Part shown: positions 21,823 to 31,703 of the stretch, one piece after another | Numbering within the stretch: the first letter of the stretch is position 1 | Layout of the letters: each line of letters begins with the position of its first letter | From: Venturia oleaginea | Taxonomy: Eukaryota; Ascomycota; Dothideomycetes; Venturiales; Venturiaceae | Length of the DNA: 64,000 bases | NCBI GenBank assembly: GCA_013176395.1 | Contig: JABMLP010000013.1 | Coordinates: 186,001 to 250,000 of the forward strand | Direction: 5' to 3' | Program-made: the position numbers and the translations under genes | Notes under the pieces: model-generated | The model's database searches: none | Told to the model about the DNA's origin: nothing | The model's input: only the letters and a program-made list of their open reading frames with translations

Positions 21823-22845
21823 ATGGTCCACTCCTCTATCGACTCTCTTCCACCCTTCCCCGAGGGTCTGCCTCTCGCTCCTATTGCCCGCGTCTCTTCC
21901 AAAAAACTTCTCGAGGGCGACAAAGCGGAAGGTGCCGCGGTGCTCGAAGCCTGCCGCACTTACGGTTTCTTCTACCTCGACTTGACCGACTCCCCAAAGG
22001 GCGAAGACTTGCTCCATGAAAGTGAAGAGCTTCTCACTCTTTCCAAGAAAGCCTTCTCATCGCATTCCCTCGAGGAGAAGAACAAATATCACCTTCAAAA
22101 AGGCGTGTCGATGTTCGGCTATAAAGCTGCTGGAACGGTCAAGTCGACCGATCCCCACAAGAGACCAGATACCACGGAATTCTTTAATATCAGCAAAGAT
22201 CACATGCACGGCATTTCTCCAACCCGAGATTACCCAAGCACCATCGAAGAAGCTCGCCCCCTCCTCAAAGCCTTCACCAAGAATGCACACGAAACGGGCA
22301 TGATAGTCCTCCGTACACTTGCAACCGCCCTCGATCTCCGCCCAGATATTTTTACCGAAGGAAATGTCTTTGAGAAACCTGCTGGTGACCATTGTCGGCT
22401 CACGCACAAGTTTCCACATTCGTCGGATAAGAATTCGGTTGGGCTGCCCAGCCACACTGATTTTGGCTCTGTCACCGTTTTATTCACGTGGCTCGGCGGT
22501 CTTCAGGTCCAGAAACATACGGATCGAGAATGGGTCTATGTCAAACCTTTGGCAGGCCATGCAATCATCAATTTAGGCGATGCAATGGTGAAGTTCACGA
22601 ATGGGGCGTTGAAGAGTGCGAATCATCGGGTTGTGCCGTCCCCGGGTGCACAGGGAGACGAGGAGAGATACTCTGTTGTTTACTTTGTTAGGCCGTGTAA
22701 TGATACATTGATGAAGCCGGTGGGTGATTTTGAGAATGGAACGCATGTTAAGGTGGGGGGCAAAGTTAGTGTGGGTGAGGAGGATGGGAAGGTGTATACG
22801 GCCGGGGAGTGGATGGTGAAGAGAGCTATTCAACTTGGTAGTTAG
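21823..22845 (+). CDS. 2-oxoglutarate/Fe(II)-dependent dioxygenase (isopenicillin-N-synthase-like)
   Basis: The 340-aa enzyme has the two-domain layout of the 2OG oxygenase superfamily. An N-terminal DIOX_N-like region (AAVLEACRTYGFFYLDL, about 38-54) precedes a C-terminal double-stranded beta-helix. The iron ligands are visible: H211 and D213 in PSHTDFGSVTVL and H268 in KSANHRVV. R282 and S284 in ERYSVVYF are the expected 2-oxoglutarate binders. Family members hydroxylate or desaturate small molecules; the substrate cannot be told from sequence, and no biosynthetic cluster is next to it. It appears intronless; ATG 21823 lies in CCATGG context. Confidence 0.88.
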   Translation: MVHSSIDSLPPFPEGLPLAPIARVSSKKLLEGDKAEGAAVLEACRTYGFFYLDLTDSPKGEDLLHESEELLTLSKKAFSSHSLEEKNKYHLQKGVSMFGYKAAGTVKSTDPHKRPDTTEFFNISKDHMHGISPTRDYPSTIEEARPLLKAFTKNAHETGMIVLRTLATALDLRPDIFTEGNVFEKPAGDHCRLTHKFPHSSDKNSVGLPSHTDFGSVTVLFTWLGGLQVQKHTDREWVYVKPLAGHAIINLGDAMVKFTNGALKSANHRVVPSPGAQGDEERYSVVYFVRPCNDTLMKPVGDFENGTHVKVGGKVSVGEEDGKVYTAGEWMVKRAIQLGS

Positions 22846-23122
22846 GCTTGAATTGTCTTCTGTATTGCTTTGATAGATGTCGGAAATTCGAAAGGATCGA
22901 CTCAAAATCGAAGCCCGCAGAATACAATATGAACTGTCACTTTCTTTCGATCTCATTGCTTCAACAGTTTCAAATATTCAAAGCCAAACTAATCTTCCTC
23001 CGAAGACAAGGAAAACGCATTCGGTGAAATTAAAAAGCCCCGCCTATCACGCACTACCCAATCGAGATAAGCTTGTTGGACATTGGTCATGATCCGAGCG
23101 TCATGATCTCATTTTGCGCCTT
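22846..23122. other. Spacer between the oxygenase and NADH kinase genes
   Basis: Short non-coding interval with no recognised feature. Confidence 0.4.
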
Positions 23123-24559
23123 ATGCCCTACAACAAAATTCTCACCCATGATGGCGAGATGATATACAGAAATCTTCGAGCTGGAAGAGCACACACTCCC
23201 ATCTTCCGTCAAAGCAAGAGATTCTTCTCGGCCTCACCGCGACGATGTGAGATAAGAGACATCGCGGAATTGCCGTCTCGAACATGTCCAAAATATCAAG
23301 GTGCGATATTTATGCAGCTCGCAGGTTATGCAGTTTTGACCCGAGTCTAGAGATCAATCACAATGATCTCCTCTGCCTTCAATGGCCCTCCCCTCCGCGC
23401 AACGTCCTGATCACGAAGAAGACGGATTCCCCGAATATCACCGAAGCCTCGATAGAGTTCGCAAAACACGTACACTCTTCGTACCCCGATACCAACTTTA
23501 CTACTCGAAAGAAATGCGGCAGAAGAGATGCACCAGATCCTGCCATTTCCTGTCTACTCTGTGTCGCCCTCCAAGGACGAAGCTGAACCAGCATTACATG
23601 AGAAGGTTGATTTGATATCTGCATTAGGGGGTGATGGAACTATCTTACATGCCTCGTCTCTTTTTGCGACGGCAAGGAATGTACCTCCGATACTTTCGTT
23701 TAGCATGGGCACCCTAGGATTTCTTGGAGAATGGAAGTTCAAGGAATATAAGCGAGCATTTCGAGAAGTTTACATGTCTGGGGCTACGGCTGGAAACGAT
23801 AATTACCTGGAAGAAAGTGCAAGCCAGGAGAATCACAAAGAGACGTTATCGACGGATGTTGGACCGCACGTGGTACATGGCACACCTACTGGCTGGTCCT
23901 CCATACGTGGGAAGTCAATGGGCTCGAATCGCGGTGCTCGCGTGCTACTTCGAAATAGACTAAAAGTCGGCGTCTTCGGCCCAGACGGACGACGAGTCAG
24001 TGGCGACGACAGCATCGCCTCTGCCAAAGGCGATGTTTACGCTATGAACGAAGTCATAATGCACCGAGGGGCAACACCACACCTTGCAATTATAGAGGTC
24101 TCAATCGGTGGAAGATTCCTGACGGAGGCAGTCGCTGATGGCATGATCATCTCGACACCAACAGGGAGCACGGCATACAGTCTCAGCAGCGGCGGAAGTA
24201 TCGTTCACCCACTTGTCTCTTCGTTACTCCTTACACCTATCTGTCCAAGAAGTCTTAGTTTTAGACCACTCGTTCTTCCAGCGAACACGCCCATCTCTCT
24301 TCGATTGAGCCAAAAGAACAGAGGTCGTGAAGTGGAAGTCAGTATTGACGGTGTACGGCGATCACAGGGGCTTGGATTGGGCATGGAAGTTCGAGTCTGG
24401 GGCGAGACGATCAAGGATAGGCAAGGGAACTGGACTGGTGGTGTTCCCAGTGTGGTTAGAGGTGCTGTGGGGAGCGATGTTAGTGGGGAGGATCATTGGG
24501 TTGGTGGGTTGAACGGGTTGTTGAAGTTCAACTATCCGTTCGGCGAGGAAGGTGCTTGA
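23123..24559 (+). CDS. pos5: Mitochondrial NADH kinase, Pos5-like, with apparent 1-nt frameshift
   Basis: The enzyme phosphorylates NAD(H) to NADP(H) in the mitochondrial matrix. Exon 1 (23123, or the in-frame ATG 23159, to 23300) encodes a classic presequence with an Arg-rich cleavage-like motif (SKRFFSASPRR). A 50-nt GT-AG intron (23301-23350) leads to exon 2, which opens with LQWPSPPRNVLITKK, the standard start of fungal Pos5. The NAD-kinase core follows: LISALGGDGTILHA (GGDG), SFSMGTLGFLGEW, YAMNEVIMHRG and ISTPTGSTAYSLSSGG. Between SSYPDTNF (to about 23495) and the next conserved segment (NAAEEMHQILPFPVYS) the frame changes by one base, and no acceptable intron fits (the only GT-AG is 31 nt). 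Either the base is a sequencing error or the gene is broken. Confidence 0.85.
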
Positions 24560-25077
24560 AGTTTGCATATTGTTTGCTCCAGGAAGAGCATGCTTTATTT
24601 GATGGTCAGTGGACAGGTTATTACTGTAAGAATTGTGCGTTGCAGATATGTTCGCTGGAACAGAGAAGTTCTTCTGACTCCATACTGCCGAGCAAATGCC
24701 GCCCTACACGGTAGCTCGTGATATAGAAGTAATGATATTATGTCCACGCCCGCAACGTCACTGCCAGTGCAAGATTCCAAGATTCTGTGACTTGTGTCAC
24801 AAGAGCAATAGGCGCCTTATAATGTCAGCCTTCTATTCCCCAGTTCACAAAAGCAAACCTCTTTTGTTCGTGCGGTTGAGCCAATAGAACCTTCTCGAAG
24901 CTTCTCTCTATGCATGCGTCATTGGCCAGGATCAAGCACGCTGTTTTATCAAGTCAACTACGGATCCCTCCGCTGCACCTCTTCAAGAAACAATCACACA
25001 ACATACACCAACCCTCGCCATATATATACCAGCCCTCGAACCCATAACTACGAAGAAAACACTCAAGTCACTTTATA
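24560..25077. other. Intergenic; SIS1 promoter
   Basis: No coding support. A TATATATA stretch near 25020, about 55 bp upstream of the ATG, is a candidate core promoter of the J-protein gene. Confidence 0.4.
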
Positions 25078-26401
25078 ATGGTGGTCGAAACAAAGCTCTA
25101 CGATCAGTTATGTAAGTCATGTCCCGCTGCCTCAATCACTCCACCGCCAGTTCTCAAACTAACAACCACGACAGCAATCAAGCCAGATGCCAGCCAAGAT
25201 GAAATCAAGAAGGCATACAAGAAGGGTGCTATGAAATGGCATCCAGACAAGAACAAAGATAACCCCAATGCCAGCGAGAAATTCAAAGGTACTCATACAC
25301 TTACCCCACCTTCCTACCTCTTATGAACTATTAGCTGACCATACACTCAACAGAACTGTCGCAAGCCTACGAAATCCTTTCCGACCCTGAGAAACGCAAA
25401 ACATACGATCATCATGGACTCGAGTGGATACTACGCGGAGGTCCCTCAATGGCAGATGCCGGTCCTTCACCGGGAGGCATGCCAGGCGGTGCAGGAGGTA
25501 TGCCCGGAGGATTCAACTTTGGCGGCATGCCAGGAGGAAGAGCGGGAGGGGCACAAACCTTCCACTTTTCGTCAGGCGGGCCCGGTGGCGCAAGCTTCAA
25601 TTTCAGCAATCCAGAAGACATATTCGCCGATTTCTTCCGACAATCAGGCGGAGGTATGGACGATGACATGGGCGGGATCCCGGGTATGGGTGGTGGATTC
25701 CGTGGATTTGGAGGTATGCCTCAAGCTGCGAGAGGAGGTGGCAGGAGGACATCGCGATTCAATGATAACGCCGGTCCGCGACAGCCTACACCCGAAGTCA
25801 CGGTTTTGGAAAGGCCGCTCATGGTTTCATTGGAGGACTTGTACAAGGGCACGACGAAGAAAATGAAGATTCAGAGGAAGAAGTTCAATGATTCGACGCT
25901 GAAGCTTGAGAAAGAGGAGAGGTTGCTGACGATGCCAATTAAAGCTGGTTTCAAGGCTGGAGGGAAATTTAAGTTCACGGATGTGGGTGACCAGGTTGAG
26001 GGCGGGACTCAGGACATGCACTTTGTCGTCAAAGAGGTGAGCTTTCTCCATTTCTTTTTTCCCTCTCCGTGAAGTAAATCTACACAAAGCTAACCTAGGT
26101 GTCACAGAAACCACACCCACTCTTCACCCGCGAAGGCGACGATCTGAAACACGACGTCGAAATTGATCTCAAAGAAGCCTTGACTGGATGGTCCAAAACT
26201 GTCCAGACCATCGACGGCAAATCGTTACAAGTTGCTCACAGCGGTCCCACCCCACCCACGTGGACAGAGAAGTTTCCAAGCTTGGGAATGCCGAAATCAA
26301 AGAAACCGACAGAGAGAGGAGACTTTGTTGTTGGTGTGAAGATCAAGTATCCGACCAGCCTGACGAGGGAACAGAAGGAAGAGTTGAAGAAGATCTTGTA
26401 A
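25078..26401 (+). CDS. sis1: Type II Hsp40 (DnaJ) co-chaperone, Sis1-like
   Basis: Predicted exons are 25078-25111, 25175-25288, 25354-26036 and 26099-26401 (introns of 63, 65 and 62 nt, all GT-AG), giving 377 aa. The J domain (about 1-70) has the HPD motif at 34-36 ([10 protein letters not shown]). A Gly/Met-rich linker (GGMPGG repeats, about 78-170) follows, then the two C-terminal substrate-binding domains ([40 protein letters not shown]). The CxxCxGxG zinc fingers of type I proteins are absent, so this is class B/Sis1, which delivers substrates to Hsp70 and works in translation and protein quality control. Length and order match yeast Sis1. Confidence 0.93.
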
Positions 26402-26884
26402 GGAGGTGTACTAATGATTGACGGTGAGAATGAGTTATGAGTATGATTTGCGCGTTGTGGAGCGAGTGGAGCAGGCGGTCAGCTTTAGTCTGTTTCTTTT
26501 CTACGGCGTTCACGGAGCATAATTGGGCGGTTTGTGGGATACTGATTCCTTCCTGGTCAGAGCAGAGCACACTTGAGCGGCTGATTTCGCGTATGGGGGG
26601 TTGTTTTTTTCCTCTTTGCGGAAGGGATAGAAATATATGTTGTACAATTGATACAATCAATGTGTGTTTGACTTGTGATTTATACCGCTTCATCGTCGAG
26701 GAGAAGAGAGTGACGGCGGGTACGCTCTGTGCTTTTGGGGATGGTTATTCCGGATCACTCCCTCGCAATTGTGGCGCAACAAAAAATAGAACACAGAGCC
26801 TTCTTGAATCAAACACGTTAAGCAACAATGGGCTGAGAGATAGCCACACGTAAATTTTTTCGGGGATATATAATCTATTGTATA
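26402..26884. other. SIS1 3' flank
   Basis: Open frames on both strands here have no recognised domain and are considered chance. The interval ends at the TA (26883-26884) flanking the next transposon. Confidence 0.4.
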
Positions 26885-28003
26885 ACGTGTTCCGCCACCA
26901 GAACCACAACACCACCCGAACCGCCACACCACCCGAACCGCCACACCACCCGAACCGCCACACCACCCAACCCGCCAAAATATGCCAAGACTACCACTTC
27001 CCCCATTATCTGATTATGTGTCAACAACACACCCCGTTATTACTTGAACACGAAGGGAGACTTCAGCTTGCCCTCCAAGCCCTCCAAGCCGGCCAATTCC
27101 GAAGCCAACGGGCTGCTGCGCGCGCTTTAACGTTAAACACCAGAACCTCTCTGATCGCGCCCGAGGAGTCCTATTTATCCTCGAAAAACTACCAAACGGT
27201 CGGAAACTTACCCTTACCGAGAAGCAAACGCTTATCCAATATATTCTCGACCTCGATTCGTGAGGATTTGCGCCCCGGCTGTGTGAGGTGGCAGATATGG
27301 CGGATAAACTACTGGGTATACGCGGTGGAGAGCCAGTAGGCAAAAACTGGGCCGAGAGATTCGTAACGCGCTCAGATGAGCTCAAGGTAGCCTTCAATCT
27401 ACGGCTACGTACCCCGCCAGAAGCCCGTCTCCTAGAAACGCCGTGGCAGTCAAAGACTCCAAGCAATACTCATGAATTTGGATCCCAATCGAAGCTCGTA
27501 AGCGAGTCTTTTACTAGGTCACTAGCTACTGCGCAGGCAGGCTTTTCACATCTTGCTAAAGGCGCTGGATTGATGCTGCACCAGAACGCTCTACTTGTTG
27601 CACGAAACCACGAGCTTGAAGAGCAATTGGCAGTAATGACGAAGCGAAAATGGCGTAAAAGAAAGCGGATCCAGCAAGGTGGTACTATGGAGTATGGGAC
27701 TGCAGCAGCGTGGGTAGCTGCTGAGGCGTCTGTTGCGCCTCAGAGATCAAAGAATGCTCGTAGTAGTAGTGGTCAAGAAACAGCTCGACCAACTCAAAGG
27801 CGCTGTGGGAACTGCGGCGCGACTGGGCACAATGTGCGAAGGTGTAAAAAGAATATTGAGATATCTTCTGAATCAGAGAGCAGCACGTCAGACTTGGAAT
27901 CTATTGTTGATAGCGATAAAATTGAAGAGGCATAACATGAGTTGGTCGTGCCAAGAGATTTTGGCGGGTTGGGTGGTGTGGCGGTTCGGGTGGTGGAATA
28001 CGT
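26885..28003 (+). mobile_element. Pogo-like element B (DDE-less), degraded
   Basis: Termini ACGTGTTCCGCCACC and GGTGGTGGAATACGT are flanked by TA on both sides (26883-26884; 28004-28005). The left end carries about three direct copies of CCGCCACACCACCCGAA; the right end has the inverse motif. It encodes the relic at 27016-27935. The first bases (ACGTGTT) match the other pogo-like elements in the window, but the subterminal repeat is different, so it is a distinct family. Confidence 0.8.
27016..27935 (+). pseudogene. DDE-less pogo-type protein with zinc knuckle, two lesions
   Basis: From ATG 27016 the frame gives an HTH start (GRLQLALQALQAGQFRSQRA). A one-base frameshift near 27128 moves to the frame NVKHQNLSDRARG, LTEKQTLIQYILDLDS, which meets a TGA (probably CGA mutated to TGA) and continues as GFAPRLCEVADMADKLL ... 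VGKNWAERFV. The DDE domain is missing. The chain passes to the tail PWQSKTPSNTHE ... LAKGAGLMLHQNALLVARNH, a Lys/Arg-rich linker and a canonical zinc knuckle (CGNCGATGHNVRRC), then an acidic Ser-rich end. It has the same architecture as element A but a separate deletion. Confidence 0.7.
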
Positions 28004-28290
28004 TATAATGTATTTGTGAGAAATTACTAGGGTATTGTTTGCAGTAGCTGGAATAGACTCGGGGCTTTTTTTTTTTTTAGGAGAAGGGTTGGGAAACGAG
28101 TCTTGCGTTATTTAGGATACTTGGGTTGTTTGACTTGGGCTCGATCTAGAATCTCAGTATCATACGATAAATTTAGAATACATATATCCATTCCGACCAA
28201 CTCCTCTACCAAAATATTTTCGTACCTTCTCCATCTTCTACTTCTACTTCCATTCCACCTCACTCCCCCAACATCCCTCAACAAATCCCA

Positions 28291-28594
28291 TCACGGTAAA
28301 TCCTGACAAGTCCAAGTAGCCCTCGCAATAATATTATCAAACCCCGGCGCAGAAAGACCCGGATGATATGCCTTCCGGAAAGGCTCGGGGACAGCAGTAT
28401 CTAGATTACGGACGAACACTTTGCATCCGTATCTTGGAAACCAGCTTCCACCACCTAATCCGCAGGTTCTAGTCTCCCAAGCTCCGAACGATGACTGGAA
28501 GGCGGGGTCGAATGGGGCGTGGCCCGCCACACATATCCACGTAGCAGCGTGAGTTGGGAGAGCGAATACGAGAGCGGCTAGAACTTGTGGCTTC
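28291..28594 (-). CDS. Small secreted Cys-containing protein, 3' exon only recognised
   Basis: The minus-strand frame ending at 28291 begins with a hydrophobic signal-like stretch (VLAALVFALPTHA) and has four cysteines (ICVAG, RTCGL, GCKVF, WTCQD) in about 85 mature residues. There is no in-frame ATG. Instead, a branch-like CCTAAC and a CTACAG acceptor lie just upstream (about 28620-28595), so the real start is probably in an unresolved upstream exon. Size, Cys content and a likely signal peptide fit a fungal effector-type secreted protein. No family is recognised. Confidence 0.45.
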
Positions 28595-28669
28595 ACTGTA
28601 GCCGGCCGACTTTGTTAGGAAAATCGAGGGTGTGGGGTGGGCACTTCACACTTTTTTTGAATTTGAGGT

Positions 28670-28770
28670 CGAGATTGGTGGTGGTTAAGTCGAGGAATTT
28701 GAGTTGAAGTCGAGGACATTGAGTTGAAGTCGAGGAATTTGGATTAGAGTCGAGGACGTTGGACTCAAAC
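28670..28770. repeat. About 20-bp tandem repeat, AGTCGAGGA(A/C)(A/T)TTG(A/G)(A/G)TT
   Basis: About four to five imperfect copies of AAGTCGAGGAATTTGAGTTG follow each other. They lie just upstream (minus-strand sense) of the secreted-protein exon and could be its leader, an intron or a regulatory array. Confidence 0.65.
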
Positions 28771-29761
28771 ACAGGTACGGTGAGCTGTCCATGATATATC
28801 TTCAGTAGTACTCCACTAGATCTAGATAGGTGTAGCCAAGAACAGTATTTCTCGACGAATGCCAGGCCCTGGCTTGCCGATGTTCGGACTATGTAGGCGC
28901 AGTTTATACCGACCTGGATTAATTAACATATAGTATACTACTCCGTTATGGTCGTGCGTATGCAGCTGGATACTCTACTGAGGTCTGATAGGTAACAAAC
29001 GTCTAGCTGCTGATGACTCGTAAGGATACGCCGGGCTTGCACAGTGGGCTTTTGACAGGGCGGAACGGACTTGATTTAGCATGAATTAAGGAGGTGGAAG
29101 TCCTACTTCCTCGACAAATAAGCTGCTTATGATGTCCCTATTCTGGCCTCGTTACTTCTGGAGTCAGTAAGGAAAGCCTTAAGAAACCACCTAATACTGT
29201 TCTTGAGATGTTTTCCGCCATCTCCGTTGAAGTTTCTCAGCGCAATGCATGCATGTACGCCAGAAATCGCAGGATCTGTAGCCTGCTCCCGGTCAGTCGC
29301 TAGGTCGACCCAGTGAAAGTAGATGACATGGCAGCTCGAGACTTGAGGCAGATGGCGTGCGAGTTTTACGTTTCTCCTGCGATTTTGGTCTTGGTGTGCA
29401 ATCCTTTGTTTCCCGAAACCTTTCGCACAAGCGGTCTTGCTGCCCTACGTTTATATTGAGGTCCGAGACCATATGTTCTTGTCCGCCCTGAGAAGTTTGA
29501 ACAAGCTCTTCACCATGATCTACGAGCCATCAATGATACCATTCCGGCGTCCTGGATTGCCGTCTCTCTTTGATGTTTCATTGCCCCTCCAATGTGGTGA
29601 AACTGTCTGCTTCTTGATAGCTTCGGGCGCTTTAGGGTGCTGTATGGGTAGCAGGACTAGAGCTCTCTCATAGGTGTCGCGATTAATAGTGCGGTATAGC
29701 TATGGAGCTTTCGTGAGCTCGGCGGCTTGCTTGAGGAGCCTCCTGTCAGCATTGTTAAGTA
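28771..29761. other. Gene-poor stretch
   Basis: No gene is supported. The open frame 29437-29673 begins at a non-ATG codon and shows no known domain. The right end is the TA duplication of element C. Confidence 0.4.
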
Positions 29762-30474
29762 ACGTTTTTCACAAGCTAGCTGGCCACTCCACGCGCACAA
29801 AAATCTTTGACGTAACATAGTATTATATCGCAACATACTATGAGTGAAATAACTGTTTAAGCTGAGATCTATCGCTTTAAGCGTGTACGAGCAGTGTGTT
29901 CAAGCGATCCACATAAACTACACGTTCGTGGAGCACGCGTTTTTGGCTGCAACTGTATCGTACAAGAACCGTCTTGCTGCACTTCAACCTGGATTTGCTG
30001 CTCCAATTCACGCTCGCGTACCCTATCCTGACCCTCACTGATAGTTAAAGTACCTCCTACTTGGATCCTTGTTCGACGCTTTACTCGCTTTTGTTTTTGG
30101 CGTTCAAAGCCTTTTAGAAGTTGCTGAAAGGCGGACTCAGTTGGTGAATGAGAGGTACTCGTACGAAGCCGACGTTGATCTTGAATATACTTTGCTAAGC
30201 TTTTGCGTTCTACCATGTGAATCGTGTCGAGAGAGTGTACCGTTGTAGCGAGTTTGAAGTGTAGATCGAGGCACATTGTATAACTGAGCTGCAGTTCGTA
30301 CACTCTTAATCTGGCCTTGTTCTAAGGCTTGAATAGCCAAAGAAATTCTTCCTTCTTTTTTGAAGTTCGTACAAAGGAGGCATTGTTGATAAAAATGAAA
30401 GTGACTACGGTGAACGCGACCCATGGGCCGAGTGGCCAGCTAGCTTGGGTGGCCAGCAAGCTTGTGAAACACGT
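29762..30474 (-). mobile_element. Pogo-like element C (DDE-less), 713 bp
   Basis: Ends ACGTTTTTCACAAGCTAGCTGG and CTTGTGAAACACGT are flanked by TA (29760-29761; 30475-30476). A subterminal motif GTGGCCAGC(T/A)AGCTTG is repeated at the right end. It is shorter than elements A and B because the deletion also removed the CENP-B-type region. Confidence 0.8.
29869..30424 (-). pseudogene. HTH plus zinc-knuckle-like protein of element C, frameshifted
   Basis: The first frame (from 30424) has a psq-type helix-turn-helix (SVRTAAQLYNVPRSTLQTRY). A frame change in the middle leads to the tail frame (SAFQQLLKGFERQKQKRVKR) and an imperfect zinc knuckle CSLCGSLEHTARTRLKR, whose last Cys is replaced. DDE and Tc5 DNA-binding parts are absent. 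The order HTH, basic tail, knuckle repeats that of elements A and B. Confidence 0.6.
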
Positions 30475-30619
30475 TAAGTTAGCTCAGCGTTTGCCGATGA
30501 CAAATAAATGAATAAGTAGCAAGCAATATTACCTAACGTGCTTCACCATTCACTTGGCCATCCCACTCACTTGACCACCCAACCAAAAAGTCTAATCCCT
30601 TCGTACAATTATCGCGATA

Positions 30620-31462
30620 ATGTCAAGACCAACCCCCGGATCGGCTTGCAAAGAGGCTAGATTACTTCTTGCGAAGCAGAGCTTTCAAACGAATCCAAAT
30701 TTAAGTCAACGTCAAATCTCAGCGTCGTACGATATTCCTCGATCTACACTTCAGTCTCGTCTTCAAGGTGGTAAACCACGAAGCGAATCTAATCACCAAA
30801 AGAGAAAGTTACAAATACATGAAGAGCAGGCTCTGGTTCAGTGGATCCTAGACCTTGATCGACGAGGATTTCCGCCCCAAATTATCGACGTACGACGAAT
30901 GGCAAACGCTTTACTCGAAAAACGCGGTACGAATCCTCCACCGTCATTAGTCGGGAAGAACTGGGTATCCCGCTTCATCAACGCTCAGCCGGAGCTTTGT
31001 ACGAAGTGGAATCGTAAATTCCATTCACAGCGTGCAAAATGCGAAGATCCAGCGACAATCAACGCGTGGTTTCAGCGTGTTGAAGAGACGCCCTCACCAC
31101 CAGGTACACCCCATGGAGTAGCGCCACAGTGGACGTCAGAAACTCCTCGTACGATGGCTCAGCTTGAGCAGCAGGCTCAGCTCGTCCGAAATCTTCTTCA
31201 TCGCCAATCTCAGAGCCCAAGTAGTCAAGCAATTGGTCAACTCATCAAAGGATGTCAAGTCGCAATGAATTCAGCAGTAATACTTGCAGAAGAGAATAGG
31301 AAGCTTCGTACAGAGAACCAACGACGAAAACAGAAGCAACAGTATCGTAGACGATATATTGCATATGGAGGCGTTTTACAAGCTCAACAGGGTCAGTTCT
31401 TGGTCGAGGGATGCGAAAATAGCTCTAGAGATAGTGTTCAAGATCAGGAAGTCGTCGTATGA
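30620..31462 (+). CDS. DDE-less pogo-type protein: HTH region fused to transposase tail (copy 2)
   Basis: The 280 aa are identical to the product of copy 1 at 20472-21314, including the deletion junction around AWFQRVEETPSPPGTPHG and the TGA stop that precedes the zinc-knuckle codons (31463 onward: LPTCSGCGIQGHKINRCPNT). Identity of two copies 10 kb apart means recent mobilisation by a DDE transposase elsewhere, or recent duplication. The retained open frame suggests the protein is expressed or was until very recently. Confidence 0.8.
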   Translation: MSRPTPGSACKEARLLLAKQSFQTNPNLSQRQISASYDIPRSTLQSRLQGGKPRSESNHQKRKLQIHEEQALVQWILDLDRRGFPPQIIDVRRMANALLEKRGTNPPPSLVGKNWVSRFINAQPELCTKWNRKFHSQRAKCEDPATINAWFQRVEETPSPPGTPHGVAPQWTSETPRTMAQLEQQAQLVRNLLHRQSQSPSSQAIGQLIKGCQVAMNSAVILAEENRKLRTENQRRKQKQQYRRRYIAYGGVLQAQQGQFLVEGCENSSRDSVQDQEVVV

Positions 31463-31611
31463 CAGCGAGCATTACCAACATGTAGTGGCTGCGGTATTCA
31501 AGGTCATAAGATTAATCGATGCCCAAATACGTAAAGAATGTATTGTTAGAATTATTTTAATAAAAGCTGTATTGGTGGGAGGTTTATCGCACGATGACTT
31601 GAGATTTAGTG

Positions 31612-31690
31612 GTTGGGGTGGCCAAGTGAGTGGGGTGGCCAAGTGAGTGGGTGGCCAAGTGAGTGGGTGGCCAAGTGAGTGGGTGCAGTG
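31612..31690 (+). repeat. Subterminal iterons of element A copy 2
   Basis: Four tandem copies of GTGGCCAAGTGAGTGG lie directly inside the right terminus. The same place in copy 1 has one. They are probable binding sites for the HTH protein. Confidence 0.8.
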
Positions 31691-31703
31691 GTGAAACACG
31701 TTA

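Larger units (their letters stand above)
30536..31701 (+). mobile_element. Pogo-like element A, copy 2 (DDE-less)
   Basis: TA-flanked (30534-30535; 31702-31703), with ends ACGTGCTTCACCATTCACTT and GGTGAAACACGT. It is 1166 bp against 1108 bp for copy 1. Most of the difference comes from extra subterminal GTGGCCAAGTGAGTGG units at the 3' end. Its left end lies only 60 bp from element C. Confidence 0.85.

Noticed and set aside
23480..23530. Programmed +1 frameshifting in the NADH kinase
   Set aside because: No known slippery context was recognised and no fungal Pos5 is known to me to need it; an assembly error or mutation is simpler.
18947..26401. Biosynthetic gene cluster around the 2OG oxygenase
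   Set aside because: Neighbours are PIG-P, Pos5 and Sis1 housekeeping genes; no backbone synthase, regulator or transporter is adjacent.
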